Below are positions 57,671 to 64,000 of a stretch of 64,000 nucleotides of DNA, piece after piece. This stretch comes from Rhodobacteraceae bacterium HLUCCO18. Lineage in GTDB: Bacteria; Pseudomonadota; Alphaproteobacteria; Rhodobacterales; Rhodobacteraceae. Every line of letters begins with the position of its first letter. Position 1 is the stretch's first letter. The stretch spans positions 1 through 64,000 of the forward strand of contig LJSY01000016.1 in NCBI GenBank assembly GCA_001314805.1. Reading direction: 5' to 3'. Made by a program: the position numbers and the translations under genes. The notes under the pieces are model-generated. The model was not told the origin of the DNA. It made no database searches and saw nothing but the letters and a program-made list of their open reading frames with translations.

Positions 57671-58133
57671 TGAGACCCGTCTTCCAGACGAGCTGATGCA
57701 CGGCGACCGCGCCGACATGGGCGATGATCAGCAAGAGCAGAACAGCGCGTAACACTTCATGCGCGTCGCCCGCCGCCTCGAGCCGCCCGCCCCAGGCCAT
57801 CACGCCGCTGACCGGCAAAAGGACGAGCAGCGCGTAGAACCCAAGATGCGCCCAGTGCGACAGGGTCCGGAAGATCGCCGGTTCGCCCTCGGGCGGCGGC
57901 GGTACACCATGTTCGCGCCGCAGCATCAGCCGCCAGATCACGAGGCCGAGAATGATCAGACCGCCCGCCGCATGGCCGATCACCGGCGCCGATACTGCGT
58001 AGGTCCCCGTCTCGAGCGCCTGGTCATAGGCCGAGGCGATGCCGTCATGCAGCAGGTATTGCAGCGCCACCAGAAACACGGTGATCCAGTGCAGGCGTAT
58101 CTGCAGCCTGCTGTAACCGCTGGGCTGGCTCAT
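57645..58133 (-). CDS. Cytochrome b561 family protein
   Basis: A 162-residue inner-membrane protein with four helices. Haem-ligand His are likely in RLQIRLHWITVFLV, VIGHAAGGLIIL, LSHWAHLGFYALL and LLIIAHVGAVAVHQLVW. Such proteins pass electrons between quinones and periplasmic acceptors. The ATG at 58133 follows AAGGGA. It lies 56 bases downstream of a small membrane protein that has an Fnr-like site, so the two may be co-regulated. Confidence 0.9.
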   Translation of the reverse strand: MSQPSGYSRLQIRLHWITVFLVALQYLLHDGIASAYDQALETGTYAVSAPVIGHAAGGLIILGLVIWRLMLRREHGVPPPPEGEPAIFRTLSHWAHLGFYALLVLLPVSGVMAWGGRLEAAGDAHEVLRAVLLLLIIAHVGAVAVHQLVWKTGLITRMMRPG

Positions 58134-58189
58134 GGCGGTGTTCCCTTGCTGATGCTGTCGGAGCGGAGGCTACGAGGTGAGGGCGCGCG

Positions 58190-58369
58190 TCACAGCGCCG
58201 AAATCTTGCGGGCCGCGAACCAGGTCACCGCGACCGCCGTCACCGCGCCGAGCGCCGCGGCCCAGACGATGGGCTGCCAACCGGGCAGGCCCGCGGCCAG
58301 AACGACGACGATGGCTGTGCCGGACAGGGCCGTCGCGACGATGGAATAAAGCAGGAAGAACAGGCGCAT
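58190..58369 (-). CDS. Small two-helix membrane protein, paralogue of the gene at 60.0 kb
   Basis: A 59-residue protein beginning MRLFFLLYSIVATALSGTAI and ending in a short basic tail. It has two hydrophobic helices joined by AAGLPGWQPIV. The block G-x-x-IV-x-VLAAGL-x3-QPIV-x-AAA is shared with the protein encoded at 59998-60237, so the two are paralogues. GGGAG lies eight bases before the ATG. No function is known. An Fnr-like site upstream suggests oxygen control. Confidence 0.65.
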   Translation of the reverse strand: MRLFFLLYSIVATALSGTAIVVVLAAGLPGWQPIVWAAALGAVTAVAVTWFAARKISAL

Positions 58370-58434
58370 GGGGGTGGCTCCCGGTGGTTTCGTTTGTCGA
58401 TTGCACGGATAGACCCGCCCCGTCCGCTACGGCA

Positions 58435-58448
58435 ATGATCTGGGTCAA
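58435..58448 (-). promoter_or_regulatory. Fnr-type site upstream of the small membrane protein gene
   Basis: The minus strand reads TTGACCCAGATCAT, two mismatches from the Fnr consensus TTGAT-N4-ATCAA and with both TTGA and ATCA cores. A weak -10 (TCTATC, 58408-58413) is centred about 31 bases away, the spacing of class II Fnr activation. Confidence 0.4.
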
Positions 58449-58600
58449 ATGGCAGGTCTTGGCCGGTACCGGGCTGTGGCGGATTTGCCAAAGGCCTAGC
58501 GGTTTGTGTGGCATTCTATGCAATATCTGGTTGCCAGACCGATATCCGGCGCGGTATCCGGCACACGGTGCTAGGACGCGGATGCATCGCCTGATACGTT

Positions 58601-58635
58601 AAACGGGGCTCTGGCGCACACTAGGCCCCGTTTTT
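58601..58635 (+). terminator. Rho-independent terminator (plus strand)
   Basis: AAACGGGGC (58601-58609) pairs with GCCCCGTTT (58625-58633) around a 15-base loop and runs into five T. No plus-strand protein gene lies upstream as far as 58371, so it may end a small RNA. Confidence 0.7.
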
Positions 58636-58657
58636 CGTCTGGCTCTCCTCCAAACGG

Positions 58658-58706
58658 AAAAAGGCGCCAGGTGCTTGGACGCGGTCCGCACATCGCCTGA
58701 CGCCTT
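58658..58706 (-). terminator. Rho-independent terminator (minus strand)
   Basis: On the minus strand AAGGCGTCAGG (from 58706) pairs with CCTGGCGCC (to 58663) with one mismatch, encloses a small GGAC/GTCC hairpin, and is followed by five T. It ends a minus-strand transcript of unknown nature that starts somewhere between 58707 and 59340. Confidence 0.7.
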
Positions 58707-58897
58707 CCCGGTACCGGACAATTCGGATCGCTCCGCACTCTCCGGCCCGATGAGATCGCATCCTTGCGGAAACGACCCCTGATCCATCTGCTGTCGCCAG
58801 CTTCGGGATCGTCCGATCCGCCCGTTTTCGCCTGCGTTCGCCGCGCAGACCCGAAGGCCCCGCCTGCGTTCGCAACCGATCCTGTGGCCCGTTCGGT

Positions 58898-59038
58898 TCA
58901 GTCCGGGTACAGGTCCCGTTCCGTCCCGCCGATCGCCTCAGGAAGGCGTCTCGAACACCGCCGCTGCCTTTCGACCGCTGCGGTAGTGATACGTTCCCCG
59001 CAACCCCCGGTTCCGGCAAGGGCGAAGCAGTGCAGCAT
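58898..59038 (-). CDS. Possible 46-residue protein (doubtful)
   Basis: A short frame beginning MLHCFALAGTGGCGERI and ending DLYPD, with AGGAAATT just upstream of the ATG. There are three Cys in the first 31 residues and a basic middle. It has no family match and may be chance within a non-coding transcript. Confidence 0.2.
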   Translation of the reverse strand: MLHCFALAGTGGCGERITTAAVERQRRCSRRLPEAIGGTERDLYPD

Positions 59039-59283
59039 GGAAATTTCCTGTTGAGCGAACTGTGGGCAAGCCTGTGCGCGCAGGGGTGACGTGACGCTTT
59101 TATGACGTTTTTGCAAAGCCTTGGTTGTCATGTGGAAAACAGCCCCCGAAAAGGCGCGATTTCTGCAGTTGCAAAGGTGTTTTTCGACGGAATCGCGCCG
59201 TCGGTGGCGCGACTCACCCCTCGGACCCGAGTCGCTCCGGGCCTCGGCGCTTGACCTGCGACAACGCCGGCGGGCGGGCCGGG

Positions 59284-59292
59284 TGCTATGAT
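59284..59292 (+). promoter_or_regulatory. Extended -10 promoter candidate
   Basis: TGC precedes TATGAT (59287-59292), matching the extended -10 form also seen before the DUF1992 gene. No -35 is evident. Transcription would begin near 59299, about 48 bases ahead of the ATG at 59347. Confidence 0.35.
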
Positions 59293-59346
59293 GCCGCGGT
59301 TCAAGCAGCCGAAACCGATGGGGCCCGGTGCGGGCCGGGAGGGGAC

Positions 59347-59622
59347 ATGATCACACTCGACGATATGGAAGACATGTGCAGCCTGACGCGGGAAGAGATC
59401 GCGCAATTGGCCGACCACGAACACATCACGCTCGAGGCCGCCGTGGCGGAGGCCGAGGCGTTGATGCACGCCCATGGCGGGCCGCAACACGTTCACGCGA
59501 TGCTGTGCGAGGATATCCGCTCGGCGCTCCATGCCGATGACACTGCGGGGGCCAAACGCCTCTTCGCGATCCTTCGCGGCTTCGTCACGGCCCATCCGGA
59601 GGCCGTGCGCGGGTCGGAGTGA
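59347..59622 (+). CDS. Hypothetical protein
   Basis: A 91-residue acidic, mostly helical protein starting MITLDDMEDMCSLTREEIAQ with several His in the middle (HEHITLE, HAHGGPQHVHAM). There is no membrane segment or known motif. GGGAGGGGAC precedes the ATG. Four bases separate its stop from the convergent membrane protein gene. The His cluster could bind metal, which is speculation. Confidence 0.7.
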   Translation: MITLDDMEDMCSLTREEIAQLADHEHITLEAAVAEAEALMHAHGGPQHVHAMLCEDIRSALHADDTAGAKRLFAILRGFVTAHPEAVRGSE

Positions 59623-59626
59623 CGGC

Positions 59627-59953
59627 TCAGCCCCGGCGCAGCGACCGCAGCAGCGCCGAGGCGATCCAGACCACGCCGATCCAGCCCAGCCACAGCACCG
59701 CCATGAGCGTCACGGTCAGCGGCCAGAGGTTCGCCGCCGTGGGGTCCGCAGCCATGAGCGCAATGAGCCACAGGCACATCCCGCCCCAGGCCAGCGTCGG
59801 CAGCGCCACGGGAACAAGAAGCACGACCGGCGGCGGCCAGCGGTCGAGCGGCAGCCGCACGGCGCAGGCGTTCAGCCATGCAAGGCCAAACCCGATCCCG
59901 CCGAGGATCGTGGCGATCACCGACAGCGCTGCGATATGAACGGCCGCTTCCAT
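59627..59953 (-). CDS. Hypothetical membrane protein
   Basis: A 108-residue protein with three hydrophobic segments (VIATILGGIGFGLAWL, VVLLVPVALPTLAWGGMCLW and LTVTLMAVLWLGWIGVVWIA) and a short Arg-rich C-terminus. No family is recognised. It follows the small membrane protein gene at 59998 by 44 bases on the same strand and may be cotranscribed with it. Confidence 0.65.
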   Translation of the reverse strand: MEAAVHIAALSVIATILGGIGFGLAWLNACAVRLPLDRWPPPVVLLVPVALPTLAWGGMCLWLIALMAADPTAANLWPLTVTLMAVLWLGWIGVVWIASALLRSLRRG

Positions 59954-59997
59954 GGGTGGCAGGATGCACCCCGATCCGGGCGGGATTGCGGCGGCGC

Positions 59998-60237
59998 TCA
60001 GCCCTTGATCTGTCGGCTGGTCACGATTGTCACGGGGATGGCGATGGCGGTCGCGACGGCGGCGGCGATCACGATGGGCTGCCGGTCGCTCAGACCGGCT
60101 GCGAGAACGGAGACGATGCCCGAGCCCGCAAAGGCGCTGGCGGCCATGATGAAGATGAGAAGCGGAAGGCCAAGACGCAGGGGTAAGACTGCCCCTCGGT
60201 TACGATCGGGCGGTAGGGTAGACCGGGTGCTGCGCAT
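59998..60237 (-). CDS. Small two-helix membrane protein, paralogue of the gene at 58.2 kb
   Basis: The C-terminal 50-60 residues, from GLPLLIFIMAASAFAG to SRQIKG, form two hydrophobic helices. They share VLAAGLSDRQPIVIAAA with the 59-residue protein at 58190-58369. The start is uncertain: ATG 60237 adds a basic 20-residue lead, a CTG at 60180 would match the paralogue's length, and ATG 60147 cuts into the first helix. No function is known. Confidence 0.55.
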   Translation of the reverse strand: MRSTRSTLPPDRNRGAVLPLRLGLPLLIFIMAASAFAGSGIVSVLAAGLSDRQPIVIAAAVATAIAIPVTIVTSRQIKG

Positions 60238-60589
60238 GCGGCTGTCGCCGTCTGTGCACGGCAGTGGCCAGAGGAAGTGGAAAATCCCGTGGCGAGAAAG
60301 ACTCAGGCAGGCCGACAGTTTCATGAGCCGTGTGCGCCACTTCGTGTCGCATATGGCTGCCTGTCGGCCAAGGCGTTGATTTGGAATGATATGGAGGCGA
60401 GTACCTCTAATTCGGCTCCACCGCATATCGTCGCAATCCGTTTCATAATCAGGCGCTTGCGGGAAATCTCTTGTCTCGCCCCGTTCCATGAAATAGCAAT
60501 CAGTCGCACCCGTTTGGGCGGGTTGTATGCCGGTAGGCGAGTTGGATTCCCAGTTTGAACAGAATCCGGCCATTTCGGGGGTGTCGACC
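60238..60589. other. Junction region before the integrase, with inverted repeats
   Basis: An AT-richer stretch with no gene. Overlapping inverted repeats are present: CAGGCAG (60304-60310) with CTGCCTG (60357-60363), and GGCCGACAG (60310-60318) with CTGTCGGCC (60361-60369). A third pair, GATATG (60388-60393) with CATATC (60424-60429), encloses a GAGG/CCTC hairpin. These may be integrase arm sites, control elements or part of the left attachment site. No tRNA gene is visible. Confidence 0.5.
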
Positions 60590-61870
60590 ATGCCGAAACG
60601 CGCGCGAGAGCTCGGGCCGCTCGAGGTCAAGCGCCTGAAAGGGCCGGGCGTTTTCGCCGTTGGGGGGGTGGCGGGCCTCTCCATGCAGATCACCGAGTCC
60701 GATTCCCGATCATGGCTTTTCCGCTACCGGATCAACGGTCGGAGGCGAGAGGCAGGGCTGGGACCCTACCCGGACGTGACCCTTGCCCGCGCGCGGGACT
60801 ACGCCCGCGAGGCGCGCGACATGATCCGGTCGGGAATCGACCCGATCGAGCACCGGCGGGCCGCGCAGCGACGCCTCCTGACCTTCGCGCAGGCCGTCGA
60901 CCGCTACGCGGCCGAGAAGACGGTCGAGTTCCGCAGCGAGGTGCACCGGGTCCAGTGGCGGCGCTCGCTCGAGAAGCACGCGCTCCCGATCCTCGGCGAC
61001 ATGGCGGTGCAGGACGTGACCTTGCAGGACGTGCTGCAGGTCCTGCGCCCGCTCTGGACCGAGAAGACCGAGACCGGGTCGAAGGTGCGCCAGCGCCTCG
61101 AGCGCGTCCTCGACTTCGCGACCGTCTCCGGGCACCGGACGGGCGAGAACCCGGCCCGATGGCGCGGCAACCTCGACATGGTGCTCGCGGCGCCCACGCG
61201 GCTCACCGGCGGGCGCAACTTCCCGGCCTTGCAGATCGACGACGCGCCGCGCTGGTACGCGGCGTTGCGGGCGCGGCGGGGCATGAGCGCGCGGGCCCTC
61301 GAGTTCCAGGCGCTGACCGCGTCGCGCTCCGGCGCCGTCCGTTTCGCGACGTGGGACGAGATCGACCTCGGGGCCGGGCTCTGGACGATCCAGCCCGGCC
61401 GGAAGCAGTCGAAGATCCCGCCCTCCGGGCGCCCGCACCGCGTGCCGCTCACGGACAAGATGCGCGCGCTGCTCGAGGCGCTCCCGCGCGCGCAGGACAA
61501 CCCGCTCGTGTTCTGGGCGCCGCGGGGCGGCACCCTCTCCGACGCGACGCTGGGCGCCGTGATGAAGAAGATCGACGCGGCGGACGAACGCGCGGGCGGC
61601 GCCGGGTTCAGGGACGCGCGGACGGGCGCCCCGGCCGTTCCGCACGGGGTCCGGTCAACGTTCCGCTCCTGGGTGGCGGAGCGCACCGGCTTCGACGGCG
61701 ACATGGCCGAGATCGCGCTCGCCCACAAGGTCGGGACCAAGGTGCAGCAGGCGTATGACCGCTCCGACCAGGTCGAGAAGCGGCGGGCGATGATGGCGGC
61801 ATGGGGGCGATTCCTCGCGGGCGAGGCGCTCGGCGACGTGGTGCCGATCGGGGCCCGGGCGCATGGCTGA
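60590..61870 (+). CDS. Tyrosine recombinase (P4-type integrase)
   Basis: A 426-residue site-specific recombinase. The N-terminal arm-binding domain (about 1-95) includes WLFRYRINGRRREAGLGPY. The core-binding domain follows, then the catalytic domain with Arg246 (TASRSGAVRF), Lys275 or nearby, His352 and Arg355 (PHGVRSTF), His379 (ALAHKVG) and Tyr389 (QQAYDRSD). All key residues are present, so it should be active. The ATG at 60590 is chosen over an upstream frame at 60527. Its stop overlaps the next gene. Confidence 0.94.
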   Translation: MPKRARELGPLEVKRLKGPGVFAVGGVAGLSMQITESDSRSWLFRYRINGRRREAGLGPYPDVTLARARDYAREARDMIRSGIDPIEHRRAAQRRLLTFAQAVDRYAAEKTVEFRSEVHRVQWRRSLEKHALPILGDMAVQDVTLQDVLQVLRPLWTEKTETGSKVRQRLERVLDFATVSGHRTGENPARWRGNLDMVLAAPTRLTGGRNFPALQIDDAPRWYAALRARRGMSARALEFQALTASRSGAVRFATWDEIDLGAGLWTIQPGRKQSKIPPSGRPHRVPLTDKMRALLEALPRAQDNPLVFWAPRGGTLSDATLGAVMKKIDAADERAGGAGFRDARTGAPAVPHGVRSTFRSWVAERTGFDGDMAEIALAHKVGTKVQQAYDRSDQVEKRRAMMAAWGRFLAGEALGDVVPIGARAHG

Positions 61871-62480
61871 TCTGCGATGGAACGAAGCCTTGGCGTTGTG
61901 GGAGTACTACGTCGCCACCCGCGACGAGGTTGACCTCGAGGAGGAGCTGATCGAGCTCGGCGAGAGCATCGAATATGCGGGGGTGCGTCGAGCTCTTCGG
62001 ACGGCGCTCCTCGAGATAGATCGCCTCGCCGCCGCGGGAAAGCTTGAGCGCGAGCGCGAACGGCTGCGCCCTTTGGTCGGGGGCGTGGTGGCGGATCCGC
62101 GGCCGGCCCTCGCGTTCGACGCGAGTCCGGTCGGTGTGGGGATGAAGAACCTTCGGGACGGGCTGGAGAGCCCAGACCCGGAGGAGCGGCTTCGGTTCCA
62201 GAGGGTCGCCGCGCGGTGGCGCGCGCGCGATCTCGGCGAGGTGCAGGACGAGCTGAGCCTGTTGAAGGCACCGAAACGCACGGGCGGCCGTCCCGGCGTG
62301 TCGCCGCCGTGGCGCAAGGTTCACGACCAGATGTGCAGGATGCGGGCCCGCGTCGCGACCGGCGTTCCCGTGATCGAAGCGGCGCGCGCCGTCGCGCGAG
62401 AGGAGGGCGCGCCGGGGCTTGCCGAGCGTGCCCGCTATCTTGCCCGCCTCTTCGAGGAGAAGCGGGCGCTGCGGGAATAA
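61863..62480 (+). CDS. Hypothetical protein of the integrated element
   Basis: A 205-residue, charged, mostly helical protein. The first 80 residues are acidic with a repeated LEEELIELGESIEYAG-like helix, and the last 60 are basic (PKRTGGRPGVSPPWRKVHDQ), perhaps DNA-binding. No family is recognised. The ATG lies inside the integrase 3' end (eight-base overlap), so expression is coupled to the integrase. Confidence 0.7.
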   Translation: MADLRWNEALALWEYYVATRDEVDLEEELIELGESIEYAGVRRALRTALLEIDRLAAAGKLERERERLRPLVGGVVADPRPALAFDASPVGVGMKNLRDGLESPDPEERLRFQRVAARWRARDLGEVQDELSLLKAPKRTGGRPGVSPPWRKVHDQMCRMRARVATGVPVIEAARAVAREEGAPGLAERARYLARLFEEKRALRE

Positions 62481-62559
62481 ACCCGGCCGGGGTTTATTCC
62501 CTTCGCAATCCGCGCGGATATGCTCTCTTTGGGTGGCATCCATTGAAAAGGGATGCGCC

Positions 62560-62739
62560 ATGTTTCTTTCTGACCGACAGGTGGCCGAACGCTACAGCGT
62601 CCATAGGGGGACCCCGTGGCGCTGGATGAAGTCGGACCCGAGCTTCCCGAAACCGATCGAACTATCGCCGGGTTGCACCCGCTGGCGTCTCTCTGACCTC
62701 GAGGCCTGGGAGCAAGCCAAAGGCGGGGCGGCAGCCTGA
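62560..62739 (+). CDS. AlpA-like helix-turn-helix regulator
   Basis: A 59-residue protein. FLSDRQVAERYSVHRGTPWR forms the winged helix-turn-helix, and the DPSFPKPIEL and WRLSDLEAW segments are the family hallmark of AlpA/excisionase-type regulators. In P4-like elements such proteins control the integrase or excision. AAAAGGGA lies upstream of the ATG. The stop shares one base with the start of the primase gene (TGATG). Confidence 0.88.
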   Translation: MFLSDRQVAERYSVHRGTPWRWMKSDPSFPKPIELSPGCTRWRLSDLEAWEQAKGGAAA

Positions 62740-64000
62740 TGACGACCGTGGGGGAAAGCGACCGCTTCGACCCGGTGGAGCAGGATGCATTCGACGCTGC
62801 GGCGGCGGTGTTCGCCGTGGCCGCCGCCGAGGCCCGTGGCGAGGCGGCGACGGCATACCTCGAGCTCACCGAACACGGCATCGCGCAGGCGTTCGCGGAT
62901 CGCTACTCGGGCCGCTTCCTGTACGATTGCTCTCGCGGCCGGTGGTACGTCTGGGATGGCTCCCGCTGGGCGGAGGACGCCACCGGGCGGCACTTCGAGC
63001 TCCTGCGCCAACTCGCGCGGGAGGCGTCCGAAGCGGTCCCGGCTGGGCAGCGTCGAACGGCGCGGAAGGCTGCGACCGTCGCAGGCGCGGAGCGGTTCGC
63101 GCGCACCGATCCCGTATTCTCCCGGTCCGGGGAAGGGTGGGACAAGGACACGCTTCTCCTCGCGTGTCCTGGCGCGACGGTCGATCTTCGGGCCGGGCGG
63201 GCCACGGCGCCGGACCCTGCGCACGAGATCACAAAGCTCGCCGCCGTGGCGCCGCGCGAGGGCGCCTGCCCGCGCTGGCACAGATTCCTACTGCAGGTGA
63301 CAGGCGGCGACGAGGAGCTCGTGCGCTTCCTTCAGGTCTGGGTGGGCTACCTCCTGACGGGCGAGACGCGCGAGCACAAATTGGTATTCATCTACGGCCC
63401 CGGCGGAAACGGGAAGAGTGTCTTCGCGAATGTCGTCTCGCGCCTCCTCGGCGACTACGCCGTGAGCGCGGCGATGGATACCTTCGTGGCCGCGCGGGGC
63501 GAGCGTCACCCGACCGACCTCGCCATGCTCCGTGGCGCCCGGCTTGTCGTCGCGTCGGAGACCGAGGAGGGGCGGGCGTGGGCTGAGTCCCGCATCAAGG
63601 CCATCACCGGCGGCGACCCGATCACGGCGCGGTTCATGCGCGGGGACTTCTTCACTTTCCAGCCAGCCTTCAAGCTCATGCTGATAGGCAACCATCAGCC
63701 GGTGCTGCGGAACGTCGACGCGGCCGTGCGCCGCCGCTTCCTCATTCTGCCGATGACGAGGACACCCGAGCGCCCAGACCCCGACCTCGAGGCGAAGCTC
63801 TGGGAGGAGGCGCCCGAGATCTTCGCTTGGGCGATCCGCGGCGCGCAAGAGTGGCTCGAGGAGGGTCTGCCGCTACCCGACGCCATCGCGGCCGCGACGA
63901 CCGAGTACTTCGACGAGCAGGACCTCTTCGGCGCGTGGTTCGACCAGTGCTGTGCAGTCGGGCGAGCGGCCGACTTCGAGACCGCGTCCGCCCTCTTCGC
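62739..64000 (+). CDS. P4-family primase/helicase (D5-type), 3' end beyond window
   Basis: An open frame of at least 420 codons runs off the right edge. An N-terminal region of about 170 residues (RFLYDCSRGRWYVWDGSRW) matches the D5_N domain that precedes the superfamily 3 helicase. The Walker A motif is GPGGNGKS at about 220-227. A Walker B-like LVVASETEEGRAW and the sensor LMLIGNHQPVL follow. The archaeo-eukaryotic primase domain is not seen here. The protein would drive replication of the element. Confidence 0.9.
   Translation, partial: MTTVGESDRFDPVEQDAFDAAAAVFAVAAAEARGEAATAYLELTEHGIAQAFADRYSGRFLYDCSRGRWYVWDGSRWAEDATGRHFELLRQLAREASEAVPAGQRRTARKAATVAGAERFARTDPVFSRSGEGWDKDTLLLACPGATVDLRAGRATAPDPAHEITKLAAVAPREGACPRWHRFLLQVTGGDEELVRFLQVWVGYLLTGETREHKLVFIYGPGGNGKSVFANVVSRLLGDYAVSAAMDTFVAARGERHPTDLAMLRGARLVVASETEEGRAWAESRIKAITGGDPITARFMRGDFFTFQPAFKLMLIGNHQPVLRNVDAAVRRRFLILPMTRTPERPDPDLEAKLWEEAPEIFAWAIRGAQEWLEEGLPLPDAIAAATTEYFDEQDLFGAWFDQCCAVGRAADFETASALF

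Larger units (their letters stand above)
58371..59346. other. 976-base stretch without a clear protein gene; two facing terminators
   Basis: It contains a plus-strand terminator (58601-58635) and a minus-strand terminator (58658-58706) that face one another, so transcripts enter from both sides. No open frame of recognisable family is present; a 46-codon minus frame (58898-59038) is the best small candidate. One or two non-coding RNAs are possible. The right end holds a promoter for the gene at 59347. Confidence 0.6.

Noticed and set aside
58930-58975. T-loop-like GGTGTTCGAGACGCC on the minus strand, suggesting tmRNA
   Set aside because: No acceptor end, tag frame or matching half could be found.
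59120-59145. TTTTCCACA (minus strand), a DnaA-box-like word
   Set aside because: A single relaxed match with no cluster and no origin-associated genes.

Overview
The window is high-GC DNA from an alphaproteobacterium, most likely Rhodobacteraceae (Roseobacter-like). This is inferred from the whole set: a soxBDAG sarcosine oxidase operon, a SelD fused to an FAD oxidoreductase-like domain, the dnaG-rpoD order, ycjX-ycjF homologues, HlyU and MeaB. Nearly all of it is ordinary chromosome. The left edge carries the tail of what looks like an IS630-type transposase. The right edge enters an integrated P4-like element.

Layout. 0-5.4 kb: transposase tail, an FAH-family hydrolase, a VOC protein, a TPR protein, a 3-hydroxyisobutyrate-dehydrogenase-like enzyme and the tRNA 2-selenouridine synthase selU. 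5.4-18 kb: valS and ileS frame a DUF1992 gene with a leaderless-looking promoter, two PLP aminotransferases, a YgfZ-like protein, yghU-DUF3253, and an SbtA-type bicarbonate permease split into two abutting frames. 18-26 kb: a VIT/CCC1 metal transporter, a DMT permease, a ChaC-like cyclotransferase, ycjX-ycjF, truA and selD. 26-34 kb: an orphan form-II CoxL-like subunit, a DUF2235 protein, hrpB, meaB and small proteins. 34-38 kb: rpoD and dnaG. 38-46.4 kb: soxBDAG and a small tadE/tadE/tadG cluster. 46.7-53.8 kb: glutamate dehydrogenase, a tctCBA transporter, and a divergent HMG-CoA-lyase-like plus family III CoA-transferase pair that reads as a carboxylate uptake and cleavage module. 53.8-55.3 kb: a visibly AT-richer patch with one aldo/keto reductase. 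55.3-60.2 kb: pirin, an alpha/beta hydrolase, cytochrome b561, small membrane proteins and a long stretch without a clear protein gene that holds two facing terminators. From 60.59 kb to the right edge: integrase, an unknown gene, an AlpA-like regulator and a D5/P4-type primase-helicase cut by the window end.

How the genes relate. SelD would make selenophosphate and SelU would use it for tRNA wobble uridine; no selenocysteine genes are seen here. SoxBDAG would demethylate sarcosine from betaine or choline breakdown. TctABC would import a di- or tricarboxylate, with the CoA-transferase and lyase as candidates to activate and cleave it. No rRNA, convincing tRNA or CRISPR array was found. The most unusual signals are the split sbtA, three tandem palindromes before valS, the leaderless promoter, the non-coding interval near 58.4-59.3 kb and the integrated element.
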